Positions 1 through 6,031 are shown, counted from the stretch's first letter. The stretch: DNA of 22,815 nt from Saccharofermentans sp. (GCA_024692105.1 JAILMZ010000089.1:1-22815), one strand, 5' to 3'. The notes: generated from the letters alone by a model not told the origin. Translations and numbers: made by a program.

Positions 1-1
1 A

Positions 2-151
2 TACTGCTCAAATATGGCTAAGAACGGAATGAATCCCAAGACATTGCAGTACCTTATGGGACATTCCGACATCTCGGTAACACTTAATACCTATACACAT
101 GTTAAGTATGAAGACGTTGCTGCTGAGGTCACAAAACTTGGCGCCGTGTAA
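2..151 (+). CDS. Tyrosine recombinase/integrase, C-terminal end only
   Basis: This is the 3' end of a gene entering from the left edge; 49 codons are visible before TAA. They contain the end of a phage/Tn916-type integrase catalytic domain: a LMGHSDIS block, whose His is the last residue of the R-K-H-R-H/W set, followed by NTYTH, whose Tyr is the nucleophile that attacks DNA. The family cuts and rejoins DNA at att sites to insert or excise phages and integrative conjugative elements. The upstream Arg/Lys part lies outside the window, so completeness cannot be judged. Integrase genes commonly sit at the end of their element, so the element boundary may lie in the next 180 bases. Family is confident; the kind of element is unknown. 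Confidence 0.85.
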   Translation, partial: YCSNMAKNGMNPKTLQYLMGHSDISVTLNTYTHVKYEDVAAEVTKLGAV

Positions 152-167
152 GATCCTACAGGAAACG

Positions 168-230
168 ACCCGGAAAAGGCCGGGTACAAAACTTGATTTT
201 TGTACCCGATTTTGTACCTTTTGGTACAAA
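168..230. repeat. Nested GTAC-centred inverted repeats downstream of the integrase
   Basis: Three hairpin-capable palindromes overlap here. ACCCGG (168-173) pairs with CCGGGT (180-185). CGGGTACAAAA (181-191) pairs perfectly with TTTTGTACCCG (198-208) around a 6-nt loop. TTTGTACC (211-218) pairs with GGTACAAA (223-230) around TTTT. The result is four alternating copies of a GGTACAAA word within about 50 bases. The stretch from 152 to 334 holds no convincing gene. The repeats could be a terminator for the integrase, recombinase or excisionase binding sites, or part of an attachment site. The sequence alone does not decide between these. Confidence 0.6.
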
Positions 231-334
231 GAAAAGCGGAAAAAAGCCACAATAAGTGAAAATGCAACTTTCAAGACCTACGACCGCAAACCCAATAAAT
301 ACGGGCATTTCACCTCGAATCGTGTTAAATCGTA

Positions 335-799
335 ATGGCAATAAAAGTACTATTCGTTTGTCATGGTAACATCTGCCGTTCGACCATGGCGCAGTTCATG
401 TTCCAGGATATGGTGAACAGGAAGGGACTGGCCGATAAGTTCTATATCGACTCCGCTGCGACGAGCAGGGAGGAGATCGGCAACGGACCGCACTATGGTA
501 CGGTGACCAAGATGCGCGAGGTCGGGATCCCGGTCCTGCCGCACCGTGCGCGTCAAATGACCCGCGCCGACTACGATGAGTATGACTACCTGATCGGCAT
601 GGACAATTACAACATCTCGAATATGACCCGTATCGCGGGCGGCGACCCTGAACACAAGATATATCAGATGCTCGGGTTTGCGGGAAGTACAAGGAGTATC
701 GCAGACCCGTGGTATACGGGAAATTTCGATGAGACCTATGACGACCTTGTGGAAGGTCTGGATGCTTTTATGGAGCACCTGCTGGAGCAGGGGATCTGA
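335..799 (+). CDS. Low-molecular-weight protein tyrosine phosphatase
   Basis: A 154-aa cytoplasmic phosphatase of the LMW-PTP/arsenate-reductase fold, the usual length for the family. The phosphate loop C9-HGNI-C14-R15-S is the C(X)5R motif with nucleophile Cys9 and phosphate-binding Arg15, beginning right after the first strand as expected. The general-acid loop is D124-PWY. The family removes phosphate from tyrosine, and in Firmicutes often counteracts BY-kinases of capsule or stress pathways; a few members act on phospho-arginine. No kinase or capsule gene is visible nearby. The ATG start is forced by an in-frame stop at 326-328, but no good ribosome binding site precedes it, so its original upstream region may have been replaced by the adjacent integrated DNA. 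The substrate cannot be told from sequence. Confidence 0.92.
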   Translation: MAIKVLFVCHGNICRSTMAQFMFQDMVNRKGLADKFYIDSAATSREEIGNGPHYGTVTKMREVGIPVLPHRARQMTRADYDEYDYLIGMDNYNISNMTRIAGGDPEHKIYQMLGFAGSTRSIADPWYTGNFDETYDDLVEGLDAFMEHLLEQGI

Positions 800-802
800 C
801 CA

Positions 803-931
803 TCACTTCTTGTTGTAAATGTTCATGTCGACAAGGCCTTCGCGCTTGGCGACGACGAGAGCTGCACCTACAGCCCCCGGATCTTTAGGGTCAAATTCAG
901 CCTTGATGTTTGCAAATAATCTTCCCGACAT
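803..931 (-). CDS. Small hypothetical protein, 42 aa
   Basis: A short reverse-strand gene of 42 codons plus TGA. The peptide starts MSGRLFANIKAEFDP and ends VDMNIYNKK. It is soluble and mixed-charge, with an alternating FDPKDPG / AALVVAKREG pattern. I do not recognise the family. Support as a real gene: the ribosome binding site GAAGGTG sits about 5 nt before ATG, a TATAAT box lies about 23 bases upstream (954-959), the codon use matches neighbouring genes, and it fills the gap between two real genes. It converges on the phosphatase gene, 3 nt apart, with no terminator between. It could also be the remaining part of a longer gene. Confidence 0.6.
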   Translation of the reverse strand: MSGRLFANIKAEFDPKDPGAVGAALVVAKREGLVDMNIYNKK

Positions 932-953
932 AAGCACCTTCAATATATTTGTG

Positions 954-959
954 ATTATA
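954..959 (-). promoter_or_regulatory. -10 box of the 42-aa gene
   Basis: TATAAT read on the reverse strand, 22 nt before the ATG at 931, leaving room for a short leader with the GAAGGTG ribosome binding site. At 17-bp spacing its -35 would fall at 977-982, on top of the forward-strand -10 box at 975-980, and is a poor match. The two divergent promoters therefore probably exclude each other. Confidence 0.45.
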
Positions 960-974
960 TCAACGGGACATGTT

Positions 975-980
975 TATAAT
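975..980 (+). promoter_or_regulatory. -10 box placed for a leaderless start at 988
   Basis: A perfect TATAAT ends 7 nt before the ATG at 988. Sigma-A transcripts usually start 6-8 nt after the -10 box, so transcription would begin at or next to the start codon, and no ribosome binding site is present. The -35 is weak (TTGTGA at 949-954 with 20-bp spacing). The string TATAATATAAG-N-CATG seen here recurs exactly at 19259-19274. Confidence 0.5.
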
Positions 981-987
981 ATAAGCC

Positions 988-1950
988 ATGATACTTGTTT
1001 ACTATTTGTTAGCAGTTAATATTGCCGCGTTCATCCTCTACGGCCTCGACAAGTCGTACGCGAAGAAGAACAAGCGCCGAATCCCCGAAGCTACGCTGCT
1101 CTTCTGGGCATGGATAGGCGGTTCCATCGGTGCGTTCCTCGGCATGAGGATATTTCATCACAAGACCAGAAAACCCAAGTTCTATGTCGTTCCGGTACTG
1201 ATGGTCCTAGAGATTATCATCTGCATCATCTGCATTTACCAGAACTACCATCTCGTCACGACAGAATACGAAGTGGACCTGGGGCTCGAACAGGACCTTA
1301 AGATAGTGCAGATATCGGATCTTCACAACCAGTTTTTCGGCGTGGGTTCTTCCGCGCTGATAAGCGAGATCGAGAAGGCCGACCCGGATATCATCGTCAT
1401 CACGGGCGACCTCGTCGACAAGACGCATCCGTCATATTCCATCGCGCTTGGTTTCGTTGAGAAAGCAGTCGAGATATGCCCGGTCTACTATGTCACGGGC
1501 AATCATGAGCTCTGGCTCGGAGGCGCGGCTGATGACATGTACTCAAAGATGAAAGATCTTGGAGTCATCTTCTTGGATGATACTTACATAGATGCAGGTG
1601 AATATATCCTTGCAGGTATCGCGGATGGTTCGCTGGAGTATTTCGATGCGTACGATGCCTTTGATGACGGCAAGCCCGTGATAATGCTCGCGCATGAGCC
1701 GCAGTACTATTCGCTGTATCAGGAACTCGGTGCGGACCTTGTCCTGACGGGCCACTATCACGGCGGCCAGATCATCATTCCCGGCATGGGTGGTCTCGTA
1801 TCACCGGAGTTCGAGTTCTTCCCCAAGCCGTACGAAGGCGTGACTGATTATTCGGGAATGCAGCTTGTCATCTCACGCGGCCTCGGCAACAGCATCGCGC
1901 CCGTGAGGATCAACGACTATCCCGAGATCGTTGTCGTTACCGTTCACTGA
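988..1950 (+). CDS. DUF1294-metallophosphatase fusion membrane protein
   Basis: A 320-aa protein in two parts. Residues 1-85 hold two DUF1294-like hydrophobic segments (about 3-20 and 37-55), with LYGLDKSYAKKNKRRIPE between them, and a third transmembrane helix at 66-84. Residues 104-320 are a calcineurin-like metallophosphoesterase resembling the YkuE/YaeI class. The metal-binding motifs are intact: D111-LH113, G140-D141, G171-NHE174, H236, and GHYHGG at 255-260. The enzyme part would sit at the membrane surface; relatives cleave phosphodiester or pyrophosphate bonds, including of UDP-diacylglucosamine-type lipids, but the substrate here is unknown. There is no ribosome binding site before ATG. 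Its stop overlaps the converging neighbour by 7 nt. Confidence 0.85.
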   Translation: MILVYYLLAVNIAAFILYGLDKSYAKKNKRRIPEATLLFWAWIGGSIGAFLGMRIFHHKTRKPKFYVVPVLMVLEIIICIICIYQNYHLVTTEYEVDLGLEQDLKIVQISDLHNQFFGVGSSALISEIEKADPDIIVITGDLVDKTHPSYSIALGFVEKAVEICPVYYVTGNHELWLGGAADDMYSKMKDLGVIFLDDTYIDAGEYILAGIADGSLEYFDAYDAFDDGKPVIMLAHEPQYYSLYQELGADLVLTGHYHGGQIIIPGMGGLVSPEFEFFPKPYEGVTDYSGMQLVISRGLGNSIAPVRINDYPEIVVVTVH

Positions 1951-2801
1951 TCTTTCTTTTTGCCGCTTCCGAAACCTATGTATATCGCACCTTTGGGGCA
2001 CGCTGCCCTGCACGCGCCGCATCTGATGCACTCTGCCGAGCGCGGGCACTTTACGGGATCGACATCCATCATGCAGGCCTCGGCGCACTTTCCGCAGCTG
2101 ATGCATTTACTCTTGTCGACGGTTATGTGATAGAGGCTTACTTTATTGAGCAGGCCGTATATTGCTCCGAGAGGGCAGAGCACCTTGCAGAAAAGCCTTC
2201 TGACGAACAGACATCCCACTAATACCAGGATCAGTATCGCGAGCTTTACCCAGAACAGCGTGCCGGCGGAATCCCTGAGCGACTCGTGTGTAAGAAGAAG
2301 CGGGACCGCGCCTTCGAGCGTTCCTGCGGGGCAGATGTACTTGCAGAACAGCGGTGCGCTCTTGCCTGTCGCGAGCACCAGTATCGTAGGCACGACGACC
2401 ACGAAAACGCCCAGCACCACATACTTCACATACGTGAGTATCTTCGGCAGGCGGAACTTTTTTACGGGGATGGCGCCAAGGATGTCCTGCAAGAGTCCGA
2501 AAGGGCACAGGAAACCGCATACGGCGCGGCCTAACACGGCGCCTATGGCGAGCAGGAATCCCCACACATAGAAACTCACCTTGAAGTCGGCCCTTCCGGT
2601 AACCGCAAGGAGCGAACCAATGGGGCAGGATACGGTCGCGGCGGGACACGAATAGCAGTTGAGTCCCGGCGTGCAGAACTCTTTGAACCTGCCTTTATAC
2701 AGCTTGCCCGTCAGAAAATTCCCCGCATGGCAGTTCGTGAATCCGAATGCCGCGATCTGTATGAGCTTGCGCTTCAGTTTTTGCTTGAAAACGGGTTCCA
2801 T
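1944..2801 (-). CDS. NapH/YccM-like membrane polyferredoxin (4Fe-4S)
   Basis: A 285-aa membrane iron-sulphur protein. About four hydrophobic helices (roughly 77-94, 123-145, 184-200, and a weaker N-terminal one near 14-30) alternate with cysteine motifs C95GFLCP, C153KYICP and C205KVLCP, the CxxxCP signature of NapH/MauN/CcoG-type proteins. A further cysteine group lies at 43-59 (C43, C49, C52, C59). The C-terminus carries two ferredoxin sites: C233-xx-C236-xx-C239-xxx-C243 with C252, and C258-xx-C261-xx-C264-xxx-C268-P. The family moves electrons across or along the membrane between quinols or cytoplasmic donors and periplasmic or envelope partners. It is the last gene of a three-gene operon, 4 nt after the CXXC protein, which suggests it passes electrons to the thioredoxin lipoprotein. 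That role is inference. Confidence 0.85.
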   Translation of the reverse strand: MEPVFKQKLKRKLIQIAAFGFTNCHAGNFLTGKLYKGRFKEFCTPGLNCYSCPAATVSCPIGSLLAVTGRADFKVSFYVWGFLLAIGAVLGRAVCGFLCPFGLLQDILGAIPVKKFRLPKILTYVKYVVLGVFVVVVPTILVLATGKSAPLFCKYICPAGTLEGAVPLLLTHESLRDSAGTLFWVKLAILILVLVGCLFVRRLFCKVLCPLGAIYGLLNKVSLYHITVDKSKCISCGKCAEACMMDVDPVKCPRSAECIRCGACRAACPKGAIYIGFGSGKKKDQ

Positions 2802-2805
2802 GACT

Positions 2806-2946
2806 TCACCCGAGACCGATGCATTCCATGCAGACGACGGCGGCCTTCTTTAAGATGACGTCAAGCTCGCCTCTGAACAAGCCTGCCGCTATCAGCAGGA
2901 TCCCCAGGACAAGTATGGCAATGGCGGCCGCTCTGCGCTTATTCAT
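2806..2946 (-). CDS. CD1871A-like CXXC-motif membrane protein, 46 aa
   Basis: A 46-aa protein: a basic start (MNKRR), one transmembrane helix at about 7-24, the charged stretch FRGELDVILKKA, and a C-terminal C39-ME-C42 followed by IGLG. Helix, RGE..V segment and terminal CxECIG together match my recollection of the small CD1871A-family CXXC proteins of clostridia. The start codon lies 1 nt after the stop of the thioredoxin gene and the stop 4 nt before the NapH-like gene, so all three should be translated from one message. A dithiol at the end of a single-span protein suits a relay between membrane iron-sulphur centres and a thioredoxin, but this is inference. Confidence 0.75.
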   Translation of the reverse strand: MNKRRAAAIAILVLGILLIAAGLFRGELDVILKKAAVVCMECIGLG

Positions 2947-2947
2947 A

Positions 2948-3667
2948 TCAGCCTACGGAATCAAGGTAATCTTCCACGGCGTCCTTGTAGCCCTGGACAT
3001 ACGCGCCCTCGAAAGGACCCGCCACGATGTTGCCTTCTGAATCTACAATGAAGGTCGTCGGCACGCAGTAGAGGTCCTCGCAGAACATCTCATACAGACC
3101 TTCGTCTACGATGAGGTTAGGATATGTGACGCCGGTATCGTCCATGACATCTATCGCCATGTAAGCGCTGCTTGAATCGACATCTATCGGGATTCCGACT
3201 ATGCCTACGCCTGAACCTGAAGCCAGTTCTTCCTGATACCATTCTTCGAGCTCGGGCATCTCGTCGATGCAGGGTCCGCAGTATGTGCCCCAGAGATTTA
3301 CTACCGTGACCTTGTTCTGGGTGAAGATCTCGGGACCTACTTCTGCGCCGTAAACATCCTCTGTAAGGAAGATCGTGCCTGAGTATGTGCCGTCGGTATC
3401 GGGAGTGTCTACTTCTTCCTCTGTCTCGAGTTCGTCGCGCTTGGGCTCGGGAGTAATCACGGTTGTTCCGGTCGTTTCCTCGTCGTCATCGTCCTCGTCG
3501 AATTCTTCGTCGATCTCTTCTTCAATCTCGTCCTCGGCTTCCTCTTCTATCTCTTCGAGGCCTTCGTCGATCTCGTCGAAGATCTCTTCGATGTCAGAGC
3601 AGCCCGTGAGGAGCATGGAAGCCGTGAGGGCAGCCGCAAGTACTTTTATCAGATTTGTCTTTTTCAT
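2948..3667 (-). CDS. TlpA/ResA-like thioredoxin-fold lipoprotein
   Basis: A 239-aa extracytoplasmic lipoprotein. The start at 3667 is chosen because AAAGAGG lies about 6 nt upstream and a signal peptide follows at once: KK charge, hydrophobic core, lipobox LLTG-C23. Residues 24-67 are about two-thirds Asp/Glu with no Lys or Arg, an unusually acidic tether. Residues 95-239 are a thioredoxin fold of the AhpC/TSA-Redoxin type, with VVNLWGTYC130GPC133 as the active dithiol and cis-Pro in VPTTF (P203); extra cysteines are C196 and C201. Such proteins reduce or exchange disulphides outside the membrane, for example in cytochrome c maturation or oxidative defence. First gene of the operon with the CXXC protein and the NapH-like protein; no CcdA/DsbD-type donor is visible, so the NapH-like protein may substitute. 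Confidence 0.85.
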   Translation of the reverse strand: MKKTNLIKVLAAALTASMLLTGCSDIEEIFDEIDEGLEEIEEEAEDEIEEEIDEEFDEDDDDEETTGTTVITPEPKRDELETEEEVDTPDTDGTYSGTIFLTEDVYGAEVGPEIFTQNKVTVVNLWGTYCGPCIDEMPELEEWYQEELASGSGVGIVGIPIDVDSSSAYMAIDVMDDTGVTYPNLIVDEGLYEMFCEDLYCVPTTFIVDSEGNIVAGPFEGAYVQGYKDAVEDYLDSVG

Positions 3668-3693
3668 ATTTAACCTCTTTAATTCCGGAGCGA

Positions 3694-3779
3694 GCTCCCG
3701 TTGCGCCGCAAGTTCCGCAGGCGCCGCGCGCCGAGGACCTGTCCGCGGCCAGGCGTGATGGGAGCGAGTTCCTATTATC
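3694..3779 (-). promoter_or_regulatory. GC-rich structured leader and possible promoter of the TlpA operon
   Basis: Between the tlpA-like start and its likely promoter lies a GC-rich stretch with strong pairing potential. GGCGC (3720-3724) pairs with GCGCC (3728-3732) around 3 nt, and GCTCCC (3694-3699) can pair with GGGAGC (3760-3765), enclosing it. A reverse-strand GATAAT (3774-3779) is a 5/6 match to a -10 box; no -35 fits well. It matches no riboswitch class that I can identify by eye. Confidence 0.35.
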
Positions 3780-3812
3780 ACTGTAACAAAATAATGCAAT
3801 ACAAATTACAGT
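3780..3812. repeat. Inverted repeat between divergent genes
   Basis: ACTGTAA (3780-3786) and TTACAGT (3806-3812) are perfect 7-bp inverted arms separated by 19 nt. They lie between the reverse-strand TlpA operon and the forward 57-aa gene, next to the reverse -10 candidate, so an operator for a dimeric regulator is possible. The arm pair could also be chance in an AT-rich spacer. Confidence 0.3.
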
Positions 3813-3907
3813 TTGAATAAGTATGCAATATGCGGGATTTTCTGTCAAAAAAGAGTGATAGGATTATTTCATGGAACAGGACAAAGTCTGATACGGAGGC
3901 GATTGTT

Positions 3908-4081
3908 ATGGAACAGGAACAGTGGGAGAAACTTACACCCGAACAGAAGAAGAAAGAACTCTATCTTGAGCAGAAATTCACTCTGGATTCCTTCCTCGAG
4001 CGCAACGCGATATCCAAGGCAATGTACGATAAGAGTCTCCATGATCTCACGGAGAAAATGGGTATGCAGCAGGCAGTATGA
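3908..4081 (+). CDS. Small charged helical protein, 57 aa, unknown function
   Basis: A 57-aa cytoplasmic protein with no signal or transmembrane segment. The sequence is dominated by charged helix: MEQEQWEKLTPEQKKKELYL, then LEQKFTLDSFLERNAISKAMYDKSLHDL and ending with TEKMGMQQAV. I recall similar short proteins of pattern KELYLEQK-TL-FL--GAIS--QYDKSL-DL--KMG in clostridial genomes, without known function. The start at 3908 is preferred over upstream in-frame ATG 3830 because GGAGG (3895-3899) precedes it by 8 nt. A second copy of ATGGAACAGGA occurs 37 nt upstream, at 3871. The gene is followed at once by the promoter of the EAL protein. Confidence 0.7.
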   Translation: MEQEQWEKLTPEQKKKELYLEQKFTLDSFLERNAISKAMYDKSLHDLTEKMGMQQAV

Positions 4082-4092
4082 TTGCCGATTAC

Positions 4093-4121
4093 TTGCATTC
4101 TAAGACCGCGCCCTCTATTAT
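4093..4121 (+). promoter_or_regulatory. Sigma-A promoter of the GGDEF/EAL gene, with leader hairpin
   Basis: TTGCAT (4093-4098), a 17-bp spacer and TATTAT (4116-4121) form a good promoter, with transcription expected near 4128. In the roughly 56-nt leader AGGACAG (4135-4141) can pair with CTGTCTT (4162-4168), one G-U pair, just before the GAGGGG ribosome binding site at 4170-4175. This is not the known cyclic di-GMP riboswitch, whose conserved GCACAGGG-type core is absent. Confidence 0.6.
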
Positions 4122-4183
4122 TAAAACTATTTTTAGGACAGATTCATTCCTTTGATCGGACCTGTCTTTGAGGGGTTGCTGTT

Positions 4184-5896
4184 ATGACTGATGCTGAACT
4201 GATCATCGACTATCTGCTCAAGCAGATCGAAGTCGGAGTTTTCTATGATGAGATCGATCCCAAACTGATCGCCGATATCGCCGGACAGCTCAAGATAGCT
4301 TACGTCGACTACTACGAGACCGATTCTTCGACGTCTCTCATGATCAAGCTCAAAGCGACCAAGCAGGTCTTCTACGACAGCGGCAAGCCCCGTTCAAACG
4401 AATATATCTCAAGAACACAAACACGTCCCATCGGTGGCGAGGGCATCTTCAGGGTGTTCCCGCCCAAGGATGTCTCCTGGACCGAAGAAGAGCGCAAGAA
4501 TGCAGGCGCTCTTGCCACCATCCTGTCTCTTAACAAGAGCCGCGTCAGGATCGGCGAGAGGCTCAGATACATGTCGTACCACGAAGTTACGTCAGGCTTC
4601 AACAACATGCTGTACGGAAAGAGTGCGATCCTGTCCAGTATCGAGCACGGTACTGTCACGAACTATGCTTCGATGTTCCTTAACTTAAGGAGCATGAACG
4701 AAGTCAACAACACATTCGGATTCGAGACAGGCACCATGCTGATGCTCAGGTATGCCGGCATGATAAGGGATGCCTTAAGGGAAGACGAAGGAGAGGCTTT
4801 CTGGCGTCTCGGCGGCGACAACTACTGTGCTTTCGTACAGAAGAGCAACATCAAAAAGATCGAAGAGATAATAAAGGGCGTGGATATCCGTTTCGGGATG
4901 AATTCCGAGGATCACTGTGTCATATCAGCAACAGCAGGCATCTTCAGCATTGAGGATGACACTCTTACCGTCAACGACATCCTCGATGCTCCCCAGCAGT
5001 GCCTTGGTATCGCAAGGTATGTGAAGCATGTGCAGATACTCCACTATGACAACGAGATCGTCAAGCTCAACGAGCACACCAAGAGGGTGGAGGCCCATTT
5101 CGACGAGGCGCTCGAAAACGACGAGTTCATTGCTTTCTACCAGCCGAAGGTCTCGCTCCTGTATAACAAGCTCGTGGGTGCGGAGGCTCTCTGCCGCTGG
5201 ACGCGCGACGGCCAGATAATACCGCCGGATGCGTTCATACCCGTGCTCGAGAGAAGCAGGAAGATCTGCGAGCTCGACTATTCGATGCTGAAGAGAGTGT
5301 GCGCGGACATTAAGGAATGGATAGACGAGGGCAAGACGGTAGTGCCCGTATCGGTCAACTTCTCACGAAAGCACCTTGCCAACCTCAACCTGGCAGAAGA
5401 CATCTGCTCGATCGTCGATAAGATCGGCGTGCCGCACGAGTACATAGTCATAGAATTCACCGAGACCACGTCTGAAGCGGACCAGCAGCGTCTGGGCGAT
5501 GTCGTAAATGCGCTTAAGGCCAGCGGCATCAAGACTTCGATTGACGATTTCGGCGTCGGCTATTCGTCGATGAGCATGCTCGTGGACATCCCGTTCAACG
5601 AGATCAAGATAGACAGGAGCTTCCTCATTACCGATACGGACAGCGAGGTCTTCCTGCGCAAGATGATCATGATGAAGCACATCATCGGACTTGCCCAGGA
5701 ACTCGGAATGTCCTGTATAGCGGAAGGCGCGGAGACCGTCGATCAGGTCGACCTTCTGTTCAAGAACGGATGCACCAGAGTCCAGGGCTATTTCTTCGAT
5801 AAGCCCCTGCCCGTGCAGAACTTCGGCGCAAGGCTCGATAACCCGCACTATGAGCAGGAACACAGCGGCAACCGCAAGAAGAAAAAGAAGGGATAA
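4184..5896 (+). CDS. Cyclic di-GMP phosphodiesterase with degenerate GGDEF and intact EAL domain
   Basis: A 570-aa cytoplasmic protein, no transmembrane helix. Residues 1-125 are an N-terminal region I cannot assign; it may be a sensory domain. Residues about 130-295 are a GGDEF fold with the signature changed to RLGGDNY (208-214), so cyclase activity is unlikely. Residues about 300-555 are an EAL domain with the catalytic set present: E334-A-L, N392, E424, D454-D455, K475, E514 and Q534. The family hydrolyses cyclic di-GMP to pGpG, affecting motility and adhesion. The C-terminus is a lysine run (RKKKKKG). It has its own promoter and is followed by the heat-shock operon, with no clear terminator between. 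Confidence 0.9.
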   Translation: MTDAELIIDYLLKQIEVGVFYDEIDPKLIADIAGQLKIAYVDYYETDSSTSLMIKLKATKQVFYDSGKPRSNEYISRTQTRPIGGEGIFRVFPPKDVSWTEEERKNAGALATILSLNKSRVRIGERLRYMSYHEVTSGFNNMLYGKSAILSSIEHGTVTNYASMFLNLRSMNEVNNTFGFETGTMLMLRYAGMIRDALREDEGEAFWRLGGDNYCAFVQKSNIKKIEEIIKGVDIRFGMNSEDHCVISATAGIFSIEDDTLTVNDILDAPQQCLGIARYVKHVQILHYDNEIVKLNEHTKRVEAHFDEALENDEFIAFYQPKVSLLYNKLVGAEALCRWTRDGQIIPPDAFIPVLERSRKICELDYSMLKRVCADIKEWIDEGKTVVPVSVNFSRKHLANLNLAEDICSIVDKIGVPHEYIVIEFTETTSEADQQRLGDVVNALKASGIKTSIDDFGVGYSSMSMLVDIPFNEIKIDRSFLITDTDSEVFLRKMIMMKHIIGLAQELGMSCIAEGAETVDQVDLLFKNGCTRVQGYFFDKPLPVQNFGARLDNPHYEQEHSGNRKKKKKG

Positions 5897-5948
5897 ATAC
5901 CCCTTTAATACATTTGTGGCAAAGGTGAAAGAAAACTTTTGACTTTTA

Positions 5949-5977
5949 TTGACTTTACCCGGACAAACGAGTAATAT
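5949..5977 (+). promoter_or_regulatory. Sigma-A promoter of the hrcA operon
   Basis: TTGACT (5949-5954), exactly 17 bp, then TAATAT (5972-5977). Transcription would begin near 5984, inside the CIRCE element, the normal geometry for HrcA repression. A second TTGACT at 5939-5944 is too far from this -10 box. Confidence 0.8.
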
Positions 5978-5981
5978 CTGT

Positions 5982-6008
5982 TTAGCACTCGAAGAGATAG
6001 AGTGCTAA
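5982..6008 (+). promoter_or_regulatory. CIRCE operator
   Basis: TTAGCACTC-N9-GAGTGCTAA, a perfect match to the CIRCE consensus bound by HrcA. It covers the predicted transcription start and ends 23 nt before hrcA, so the whole downstream operon should be derepressed when HrcA loses activity under heat or misfolding stress. Confidence 0.97.
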
Positions 6009-6031
6009 TATCGGGAAAGGGATAGTAAGTC

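Noticed and set aside
99..335. Forward 78-codon frame overlapping the integrase end and touching the phosphatase start as TAATG
   Set aside because: It overlaps the clear recombinase frame and has no ribosome binding site. Its residues mostly translate the GTAC palindromes. The TAATG junction alone is weak evidence.
3594..3848. Reverse frame and N-terminal extension of the TlpA-like protein up to 3799
   Set aside because: The extension lacks a ribosome binding site and would place the lipoprotein signal 44 residues inside. The start at 3667 has both signal peptide and AAAGAGG.
4128..4183. Cyclic di-GMP riboswitch in the leader of the EAL gene
   Set aside because: Only a simple 7-bp hairpin is present. 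The leader is about 56 nt and lacks the conserved class I core; nothing supports class II.
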